Of a stretch of DNA of 13,080 bases, positions 8,005 through 13,080 are shown one piece after another. A program made the position numbers and the translations under genes. Within the stretch, counting starts at the first letter, position 1; every line of letters starts with the position of its first letter. Origin of the DNA: Gammaproteobacteria bacterium (GTDB taxonomy: Bacteria; Pseudomonadota; Gammaproteobacteria; SG8-11); contig JACQEQ010000198.1 in NCBI GenBank assembly GCA_016200445.1, forward strand, positions 1 to 13,080. The letters are read 5' to 3'. The notes under the pieces are model-generated. The model was given only the letters and a program-made list of their open reading frames with translations. It ran no database searches and was not told the DNA's origin.

Positions 8005-9405
8005 ATGAAATTTGAACTTAAAAAGGTTGGATTGATTGACGACGCAATCGTTGACCTAGCGGACTTGACGATTCTTTGCGGCGAGAACAACACGGGTAAG
8101 ACTTATGTAACTTATGCTCTTTACGGATTTCTTCGTAGTTGGAGGCACATTCTATTTGTCGAGCTGGAGGGTAAAATTGGTGAGATATTGAAAGAGCCCA
8201 CTAATAGCCAAATTGATCTTGACGCCCTTTTCAACAATCACATCAATAAATATCTTGATCGGCTTGCCAAGAGATATACCAAAGGCTTGCCGAGGGTCTT
8301 GGCATCGAGTCCAGAGCTTCTGTCCGAAGCCGTGTTCATGGTATCGGTGCCAGGAGAGATTTCTTTTCATGGACGGGACTACCATCGCTCCATCAAAGAC
8401 ACCACTGGTGGAAAAACTCTTGCGACGCTTCGCAAAGCAAAGGACTCATCAATTTTAGAAATTTTGATTGGCGATCAGTCACTCACGCAAAGCAGACTTG
8501 GATTGATCGATTTTGTGTCAGATGCCATCGCCGATGTTGTTTTCTCGCCGTATCTACCCGATGTTTTTATTGCGAGTGCTGAGCGAACGGGAGCAGCAAT
8601 CTTCCGCAAGGAGCTTGATTTTGCTCGTACACGCTTGATCGAAGCGCTCGGGCAACAGGACAGGAAAGAAATTCGTAATCCATTTGATCTGTTTGAGCAA
8701 ATGCAACCGGGTTACGCAATGCCGGTACAAGATAATGTTGAATTCGTACGCCAGCTCGAAGACATCGACAAACAGGTCAGTCCGTTAGTCGAATCACATC
8801 CAAAAATATTGGAGGAGTTTGAGGCAGTCATTGGCGGAACTTACAAAGTCGTCAAAGGTAAGGGTCTCTACTACCTGCCGAAGGGGGCTGGCAAGCCTCG
8901 GCTTTCAATGTCGGAGTCTTCCAGTTCGGTAAGAGCATTGCTCGATATCGGCTTTTATCTCCGATGCCGCGCAAAATCGGGCGATTTATTAATGATCGAT
9001 GAGCCCGAGCTCAATCTCCACCCAGTAAATCAACGCGCCTTTGCGCGCCTGATTGCCTGCATTGTCAATTGCGGTATCCGGGTGTTCATGACTACTCACA
9101 GCGACTACATCATCAAAGAATTGAACACGCTCATAATGCTGAACGCGCAGACCGAACATACTAAGGCGATTCAGCACAAACACGGTTACGGTGATGAAGA
9201 GCGAATCGACCCGGCCAAGGTGAAATTATTCATGACATGCTCTGTGACTGAAAAGCGCGAGGGCAAAGGCAAGCGCGCAAAGTTGAATAGCTTACGGCAA
9301 GCCACGATTCACCCGGATCAAGGTATTGAAGTAGAAACGTTCGACACCACCATTGAGACGATGAGCGCTATTCAAACCGAGATTTTGTTTGGGGGCGAGC
9401 TTTGA
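8005..9405 (+). CDS. SMC/ABC-type AAA ATPase of a two-gene cassette (putative defence)
   Basis: A 466-residue ATPase of the AAA_15/AAA_21 (OLD-like, ABC-type head) group. Walker A is GENNTGKT at 26-33. An AERTG motif is at 192-196. The signature-like SMSESSSSVRALLDIG lies at 301-316. Walker B is LLMIDEPELNLHP at 328-340 with Asp332 and Glu333, and the H-loop is TTHSDYI at 363-369 with His365. The middle (about 50-290) is a helical insertion replacing the SMC coiled coil. No TOPRIM signature (E...DxD) is visible after the H-loop, so it is not a full OLD/GajA-type nuclease. The ATG has GGAGAG five bases upstream. The stop overlaps the TTG of the next gene. It follows gatB by 60 bases and its base composition is lower in GC than gatA by hand count of sampled lines. 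Molecular role (ATPase) is firm; a role in phage defence is inference from the pairing with a nuclease-like gene. Confidence 0.88.
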   Translation: MKFELKKVGLIDDAIVDLADLTILCGENNTGKTYVTYALYGFLRSWRHILFVELEGKIGEILKEPTNSQIDLDALFNNHINKYLDRLAKRYTKGLPRVLASSPELLSEAVFMVSVPGEISFHGRDYHRSIKDTTGGKTLATLRKAKDSSILEILIGDQSLTQSRLGLIDFVSDAIADVVFSPYLPDVFIASAERTGAAIFRKELDFARTRLIEALGQQDRKEIRNPFDLFEQMQPGYAMPVQDNVEFVRQLEDIDKQVSPLVESHPKILEEFEAVIGGTYKVVKGKGLYYLPKGAGKPRLSMSESSSSVRALLDIGFYLRCRAKSGDLLMIDEPELNLHPVNQRAFARLIACIVNCGIRVFMTTHSDYIIKELNTLIMLNAQTEHTKAIQHKHGYGDEERIDPAKVKLFMTCSVTEKREGKGKRAKLNSLRQATIHPDQGIEVETFDTTIETMSAIQTEILFGGEL

Positions 9406-9977
9406 ATCCCGCCCTCCGCACGCTTATGGATTCACTGGCTTGTGTCGACTATTCGGGTGACAGGCACACAGACGCAATAATTAAAGAAGCGGCACCGTCT
9501 GCACAATTGAAAACAGTCAACATCCGGGCATCAAGCGGCGACTGGTTCATTTTTAACCCAGATAAAGGTCGCGGAAAGCAGTCGAAGATGTCGGCCCTAC
9601 TTTCTGTCGGGGGCGGGCATCAACATCACCGTGCCTGTGATGCGGTCATTGTTGTGTTAAAGGATGGTGTTCTGCGGACTGTCTTTATAGAATTAAAATC
9701 AGGATCGCCCCGTGCCGGTGACTATGTGAAGCAGTTTCAAAGTACCCGGCAATTTGCAAAGTATTTGCTTGGTTTGCTCGATGAATTTCACGAAATTCGC
9801 TTTCAGCAAGAGGAGCGATTCATTCTTCTCCACACCACAAAAACGAAAAAAATCCTGTTAGATAAAAAACCGACTTACCAAGGCGGCAACAAATCCTTTT
9901 CGAAGGATCCCAAGAATCCACATAAAGAATTGGTCAACGACGGAGTCACTATTTATTTGAAACAGCTCTTGGTTTAA
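9402..9977 (+). CDS. Putative PD-(D/E)XK-like nuclease partner of the ATPase
   Basis: A 191-residue protein I do not recognise as a named family. Residues 79-80 (Cys-Asp) begin a strand CDAVIVVL, and a second strand VFIELKSG follows, placing Asp80, Glu97 and Lys99 in the D-x(n)-E-x-K order of PD-(D/E)XK nucleases. A helix with Gln residues follows (YVKQFQSTRQF, 108-118), which is also common in that fold. HQHH precedes the motif at 73-76. No signal peptide or membrane segment is seen. The TTG at 9402 overlaps the ATPase stop as TTGA, implying translational coupling; an in-frame ATG at 9426 is an alternative start that would remove eight residues. Two-gene sets of an ABC-type ATPase and a small nuclease resemble Septu, Gabija and PARIS in layout, but the effector here is of none of those types (HNH or TOPRIM). 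The nuclease call is an inference from one motif. Confidence 0.72.
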   Translation: MNPALRTLMDSLACVDYSGDRHTDAIIKEAAPSAQLKTVNIRASSGDWFIFNPDKGRGKQSKMSALLSVGGGHQHHRACDAVIVVLKDGVLRTVFIELKSGSPRAGDYVKQFQSTRQFAKYLLGLLDEFHEIRFQQEERFILLHTTKTKKILLDKKPTYQGGNKSFSKDPKNPHKELVNDGVTIYLKQLLV

Positions 9978-10078
9978 GCCTGCTCGCAATAGAAAAGACT
10001 TGCAGTGACGCCTGTAGGCAATACTGAACAGTGTTAAGTGTCAACAAGTTCATACGAGTGTCACACGGAGGAACGACG

Positions 10079-10456
10079 ATGCCGCAGCCATCCAACCCGG
10101 TAAATTGGTTTGAAATCCCCGTGAACGATATGCAGCGCGCCAAGGAATTTTATGAGCATGTCTTCGGCGTGATGTTGTCGGTACAGGACCTGGGCACGTT
10201 AAAGATGGCGTGGTTTCCGATGACGCAAGGCATGCCGGGTGCGGCGGGTACCTTAGTGAAGGCGGAATCGTATGTTCCTTCACATGCTGGCTCGATGGTT
10301 TATTTTCGAGTTGACGACATCGACGCCGCGCTCAAGCGTGTGGGCGGCAAAGGCGGTAAGACGTTGCGCGCCAAGACCAGTATCGGGCAGCATGGTTTTG
10401 TCGGCCATTTTGAAGACTGCGAGGGTAATCGCATCGCACTGCATTCAATGTATTAA
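10079..10456 (+). CDS. VOC (glyoxalase/bleomycin-resistance fold) family protein
   Basis: A 125-residue protein with the two beta-alpha-beta repeats of the vicinal oxygen chelate fold. The first is NWFEIPVNDMQRAKEFYEHV at 9-28. The second begins YFRVDDIDAALKRV at 75-88 and ends GHFEDCEGNRIALHS at 109-123. The closing D-x-EGN motif is typical. The family includes metal-dependent glyoxalases, dioxygenases and binding proteins; the substrate cannot be told from sequence. The ATG at 10079 has GGAGG seven bases upstream and gives a normal fold start; the frame is open to a GTG at 10031, but that leader has no fold residues. It ends seven bases before the convergent Sel1-repeat gene. Confidence 0.88.
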   Translation: MPQPSNPVNWFEIPVNDMQRAKEFYEHVFGVMLSVQDLGTLKMAWFPMTQGMPGAAGTLVKAESYVPSHAGSMVYFRVDDIDAALKRVGGKGGKTLRAKTSIGQHGFVGHFEDCEGNRIALHSMY

Positions 10457-10463
10457 GTGCGGG

Positions 10464-10985
10464 TCACGATATTTGATTGCTGGCTTCGAATTCCACCGGT
10501 GGGTTTTGCTGTGTCGCTTTTTGCGCATCGTAACGTGCACCCGCATTTTTTAGTTCGGCTGCAAGTTGCTCGACAAATTCCTGTACGTCGATTTCATTCG
10601 CCGTCTTTTCTGAACTCGCCGCAATGTCTAGCCAGCGTGCGGCTTGCTCGCGATCCGCCGTCACGCCCTTGCCGCGCTGGTACATCCAAGCCACGGTGTG
10701 TTGCGCCTGAACGTGTCCCTGTTGCGCGGCGCGCAGATAATGACTGAACGCGCGCACGTCATCAGGGGCTACTCCGTAACCGAATTCATGCATGAAGCCG
10801 AGGTTGTAATGTGCTTGGGGGTGCTCGTGTCCGGCGAGGGATTCCCAGAGTTGTAAAGCGTGTTGGTAGTTGCCAGCTTGGTAGGCATCCATACCATCGT
10901 CATAGGCATCGGCGCGCGTAGCGAGCGGGGCGATAGTGAGCAGCAACGCAAAGAACAGCGCGGAAGATGTGTTGCGCTTTGACAC
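10464..10985 (-). CDS. Secreted Sel1-repeat (TPR-like) protein
   Basis: A 173-residue protein with a signal peptide: basic MSKR, hydrophobic ALFFALLLTIAPLA, and a likely cleavage near residue 27 (ADA before YDDG). Two Sel1-type repeats follow, at about 56-91 (AHYNLGFMHEFGYGV, AFSHYLRAAQQGH) and 92-127 (AQHTVAWMYQRGKGV, AARWLDIAASS), preceded by a TPR-like helix pair (AYQAGNYQHALQLWESLA). The repeats serve protein-protein contacts; the periplasmic partner is unknown. The start is GTG at 10985 with AAGGAGG seven bases upstream, a very strong Shine-Dalgarno that decides the start. It is convergent with the VOC gene and divergent from hslO. Short two-repeat proteins of this type are common in gammaproteobacteria and rarely characterised. 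Confidence 0.87.
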   Translation of the reverse strand: MSKRNTSSALFFALLLTIAPLATRADAYDDGMDAYQAGNYQHALQLWESLAGHEHPQAHYNLGFMHEFGYGVAPDDVRAFSHYLRAAQQGHVQAQHTVAWMYQRGKGVTADREQAARWLDIAASSEKTANEIDVQEFVEQLAAELKNAGARYDAQKATQQNPPVEFEASNQIS

Positions 10986-11138
10986 GGTTCAGCCTCCTTC
11001 ATGCAATGAAGTGACGGCCAACATCTTGTAGAGGATTTTTATTCCGCGAGCGCAAAATTTTTGCATCCTGACATAAAGCCAAAAAACTCACTGATGCAGG
11101 TACGCTAAGTACTAATCGTGCATGCTAGACTTTCACGC
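10986..11138. other. Divergent intergenic region between Sel1 gene and hslO
   Basis: This 153-base gap must hold the upstream signals of both flanking genes. A near-perfect short palindrome GCAAAA-T-TTTTGC lies at 11052-11064 and could be an operator, but it is short. I found neither a convincing sigma70 pair nor a clear sigma32 heat-shock promoter (CTTGAA...CCCCAT) for hslO. Confidence 0.3.
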
Positions 11139-11143
11139 ATGCA
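11119..11143 (+). promoter_or_regulatory. Hairpin covering the hslO start codon
   Basis: TGCATGC at 11119-11125 and GCATGCA at 11137-11143 are perfect inverted repeats with an 11-base loop. In the mRNA the right arm contains the ATG at 11139. The seven-pair stem would hide the initiation codon. Whether it melts with temperature, as in an RNA thermometer, is speculation; each arm is also self-complementary (GCATGC). Confidence 0.35.
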
Positions 11144-12023
11144 AGACGCCGATACGCTCCGTCGTTTTATTTTCGAAAATGCTCCCGTGCGCGGCGAGAT
11201 CGTTCGCTTGAATGCAACCTGGCGCGCGGTGTTGGAGCGCCACGACTACCCGCCCGTGGTACGCGAAACTTTGGGTGAATATCTCGCTGCCGCCGCGTTG
11301 TTGTCCGGCACCATCAAATACGACGGCTCGCTGATAATGCAAATACGCGGCACCGGCCCGATCACCACCTTGGTGGCAGAATGTACTTCGCAACGCACCG
11401 TGCGTGGCTTGGCGAAGTGGGTCGGAGAAATCGCGCCCGGCTCCTTGAGTGAACTTACCGGCGCAGGGAATCTGGTAATCACAATCGATCCCGGCCCCGA
11501 CTTGCAGCGTTATCAAGGGATTGTGAGTTTGGAAGGCAATAACATTGCACAAGCCTTAGGTCACTACCTGGAACGTTCGGAGCAACTCAAGACCCAGCTT
11601 TGGTTGGTCGCAAACGAGAGCCTTGCGGTTGGCATGTTGCTGCAACGGTTGCCCGACACTGCTGCACATGCAGGGCAAGATGAAGATTTGTGGAATCGCG
11701 TGCAGCAGCTCGCGGCCACCGTGACGCCGGAAGAATTGTTAACACTCAGCCCTGCTGACCTGTTGCGCCGGCTCTTCAACGAAGAAGACCTGCGCGTATT
11801 CGAAGCCGAGCCGATGAGTTTTCGCTGCACGTGTTCGCGCGACCGCGTGCGTAACATGTTGCGCGCGCTGGGGCCGGATGAAGTGCATGACATCATCAAA
11901 GAACAAGGTGCGGTTTCAATAACCTGTGAATATTGCAACCAGAAATACCGCTTCGACGCCGTAGATGCCGAACAGATTTTCGCAGCAGACGTTCCACCGT
12001 TGGGTTCTTTAACGCGTCATTAA
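11139..12023 (+). CDS. hslO: Hsp33, redox-regulated holdase chaperone
   Basis: A 294-residue cytoplasmic chaperone activated by oxidative unfolding. The N-terminal substrate-binding domain is well conserved (RRFIFENAPVRGEIV, RYQGIVSLEG, RSEQLKTQL). The C-terminal zinc-binding redox switch is complete: Cys230-x-Cys232 in FRCTCSRDRV and Cys263-x-x-Cys266 in CEYCNQKYRF. Under oxidants these form disulfides, release zinc and expose the binding surface. The ATG at 11139 gives MQDADTLRRFIFEN, which aligns with the E. coli start; an in-frame GTG at 11118 would add seven residues. Neither start has a clear Shine-Dalgarno, and the ATG lies in a potential hairpin. It is convergent with the HPF-CSD gene across a shared terminator. 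Length matches the E. coli protein (292). Confidence 0.97.
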   Translation: MQDADTLRRFIFENAPVRGEIVRLNATWRAVLERHDYPPVVRETLGEYLAAAALLSGTIKYDGSLIMQIRGTGPITTLVAECTSQRTVRGLAKWVGEIAPGSLSELTGAGNLVITIDPGPDLQRYQGIVSLEGNNIAQALGHYLERSEQLKTQLWLVANESLAVGMLLQRLPDTAAHAGQDEDLWNRVQQLAATVTPEELLTLSPADLLRRLFNEEDLRVFEAEPMSFRCTCSRDRVRNMLRALGPDEVHDIIKEQGAVSITCEYCNQKYRFDAVDAEQIFAADVPPLGSLTRH

Positions 12024-12026
12024 AAC

Positions 12027-12065
12027 CGGCCAGCGCGCTACGCGGTCTACGTAGCGCGCTGGCTG
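12027..12065. terminator. Bidirectional terminator between hslO and HPF-CSD gene
   Basis: The arms at 12029-12042 and 12050-12063 form a perfect 14-base inverted repeat (GCCAGCGCGCTACG and its complement) with a seven-base loop; a G-T and a C-G pair extend it to 12027/12065. On the plus strand a weak T-rich tail follows (TGTTGTTAG). On the minus strand TTTTAATG follows the stem. It sits between two convergent stop codons, so it can end both transcripts. Confidence 0.85.
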
Positions 12066-12068
12066 TTG

Positions 12069-12635
12069 TTAGCTTAGTTGTTGATGCTTCCCCGCAGGCT
12101 GAACGGTGCTGGCTTGCGGACCTTCTTCGCCCATCTCTTCGGCAAAGCGTACCGGTGTGCCGAGTTCGAGGTGATCGAACCCGCCGTTGAGTACGCTGTT
12201 GCGATGAAAATACACTTCGCGCCCATCGCTGGTGTGGATCATGCCGTAGTCCATGTGCGGAAATACTTCCGTCACTTTTCCATGCGGGGGCACATCGTGA
12301 GTTTTAATGTTGCGGCGTTGTCTGCGCGCATAATTTTTTAGTTGACGTTGCGCCGCATCAAACGCATCGCGGATCGCAACGTAAATGTCTTCGTGAGTTC
12401 GATCAGCATGTTTATCTTTGCTGACAACCAGCTCACCGTGCGGCACGGTGAGGTCGATGCGTACATGAAAAAGTTTGCCTTGATGATGATGTGCGTGCGG
12501 TGCCTCTACTACCACACGGCAACTCATGATGCTGTCGTAAAATTTATCGAGCTTGTCGGCACGCTCGCGGATTTTTGCTTCTACCGCATCCGAGCGCGGC
12601 ATATCGCGGAAAGTCACTTGCAAAGGCAGTTGCAT
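12069..12635 (-). CDS. HPF/RaiA ribosome-associated protein fused to cold-shock domain
   Basis: A 188-residue two-domain protein. Residues 3-102 are the HPF/RaiA (sigma54 modulation, Ribosomal_S30AE) fold: LQVTFRDMPRSDAVEAKI, then YDSIMSCRVVVEAP, and the helix DIYVAIRDAFDAAQRQLK. This domain binds the small ribosomal subunit in the mRNA/tRNA channel and blocks translation in stress. A basic linker (ARRQRRNIKTH, 103-113) leads to an OB-fold cold-shock domain at 118-181 (GKVTEVFPHMDYGMI, EVYFHRNSVL, LGTPVRFAEE). The RNP1-like stretch DYGMI lacks some aromatic residues of classical KGFGFI, while RNP2 (VYFHRNSV) keeps Phe and His. The ATG has GAGG nine bases upstream. Such fusions are known in proteobacteria; the cold-shock part presumably adds RNA contact. 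Convergent with hslO, divergent from the thioredoxin-like gene. Confidence 0.92.
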   Translation of the reverse strand: MQLPLQVTFRDMPRSDAVEAKIRERADKLDKFYDSIMSCRVVVEAPHAHHHQGKLFHVRIDLTVPHGELVVSKDKHADRTHEDIYVAIRDAFDAAQRQLKNYARRQRRNIKTHDVPPHGKVTEVFPHMDYGMIHTSDGREVYFHRNSVLNGGFDHLELGTPVRFAEEMGEEGPQASTVQPAGKHQQLS

Positions 12636-12720
12636 ATTTCCATTCCTCTCGTGTTTTCACTGTTACGACCCTACACTCAGCCAATTCTGTACCGGAAGAT
12701 ATAGGTGTTTTTACGAATTT

Positions 12721-13080
12721 ATGAACAGTGTATTGCCTGTACCTGATGCGTTGATGTTGTTGGCTCCCGGTTGCGCGCACTGCCCGGTTATGCTCGCCAC
12801 GCTGGCTGAATTGCTCAAGCGCGGTGTGATCGGCCGTCTGGATGTTGTCAATATCGAGCGCCATCCAGAAATTGCGCAGCAACTCGGTGTGCGCTCGGTG
12901 CCGTGGTTGCGCATCGGTGAGTTTGAATTAAGCGGCGCACGCTCGCCGCTTGAACTGGAGCGTTGGGCACAGCGCAACGGTAGCGTGCAAGGGCACGCGG
13001 ATTACCTAACCGAGTTACTAAAAAGCGGCGTGTTGAACCAAGCGATCAGCGTGGTGGACGCGAATGAAGCCTACGTCGCA
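12721..13080 (+). CDS. Thioredoxin-like protein with CAHC motif, 5' part
   Basis: The first 120 codons of a gene that runs off the right edge with no stop. The N-terminus has a beta strand ALMLLAPGCAHCPVM with Cys18-x-x-Cys21 as the redox pair, followed by the helix LATLAELLKRG, the strand LDVVNIERHPEI, and the cis-proline loop VRSVPWLRIG at 58-67, the order of a thioredoxin/glutaredoxin fold. The thioredoxin part ends near residue 90 (LERWAQRNG). Sequence continues as amphipathic helix-like material (DYLTELLKSGVLNQAISVVD), so at least one more domain is likely. No signal peptide, so cytoplasmic. The ATG at 12721 is the first start in frame, with only a weak, distant AGG upstream. Thioredoxin-fold call is good; the function and full length are unknown. 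Confidence 0.83.
   Translation, partial: MNSVLPVPDALMLLAPGCAHCPVMLATLAELLKRGVIGRLDVVNIERHPEIAQQLGVRSVPWLRIGEFELSGARSPLELERWAQRNGSVQGHADYLTELLKSGVLNQAISVVDANEAYVA

Noticed and set aside
7940..10045. Seven-base inverted repeat GTTGACA (7940-7946) and TGTCAAC (10039-10045) flanking the cassette, as possible element ends
   Set aside because: A seven-base match between two intergenic stretches of this size has a sizeable chance probability, no target duplication is seen, and the left copy overlaps the gatB stop.
10031..10078. GTG 10031 as start of the VOC gene
   Set aside because: ATG 10079 has GGAGG at ideal spacing and gives the normal fold start; the extra 16 residues carry no family sequence.
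12342..12704. Open frame of 120 codons on the plus strand over the HPF-CSD gene
   Set aside because: It is antisense to the well-conserved HPF domain and shows no domain features.

Overview
The window looks like chromosomal DNA of a gammaproteobacterium with fairly high GC. The MreB sequence is of the gammaproteobacterial type (N-terminal block MFSNDLSIDLGTANT followed by GQGIVLNEPSVVAIRQ). A rod-shape operon mreBCD-mrdA-rodA lies divergent from gatCAB, an arrangement common in gamma- and betaproteobacteria. I cannot name a genus from the sequence alone.

Region 1 (1-4485, minus strand) is the cell-shape operon, transcribed mreB, mreC, mreD, mrdA (PBP2), rodA. RodA runs off the left edge. The genes are tightly packed; mrdA and rodA overlap by ATGA. 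A promoter-like sequence lies upstream of mreB. mreC has no ATG/GTG/TTG that gives a full N-terminus and seems to start at ATT behind a good Shine-Dalgarno.

Region 2 (4706-7944, plus strand) is gatCAB, the tRNA-dependent amidotransferase. gatC and gatA are intact. gatB has one extra base near 7542 that splits it into two reading frames; this is either a sequencing error or a recent lesion.

Region 3 (8005-9977, plus strand) is a two-gene cassette between housekeeping genes: an SMC/ABC-type AAA ATPase and a small protein with a PD-(D/E)XK-like D...ELK motif, joined by a TTGA stop/start overlap. By eye its base composition is lower in GC than the flanks. This is the best candidate in the window for an uncharacterised system, most likely anti-phage defence, but that role is inferred from architecture.

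Region 4 (10079-13080) holds a small VOC-fold protein (+), convergent with a secreted Sel1-repeat protein (-); then hslO/Hsp33 (+), convergent with an HPF/RaiA protein fused to a cold-shock domain (-). A strong hairpin shared as terminator separates hslO from the HPF-CSD gene. Divergent from the latter is the start of a thioredoxin-like CxxC protein (+) that runs off the right edge. Hsp33, HPF-CSD and the thioredoxin-like protein form a plausible stress-response neighbourhood. No tRNA, rRNA, CRISPR array or insertion sequence was seen, and no gene-free stretch exceeds about 220 bases.
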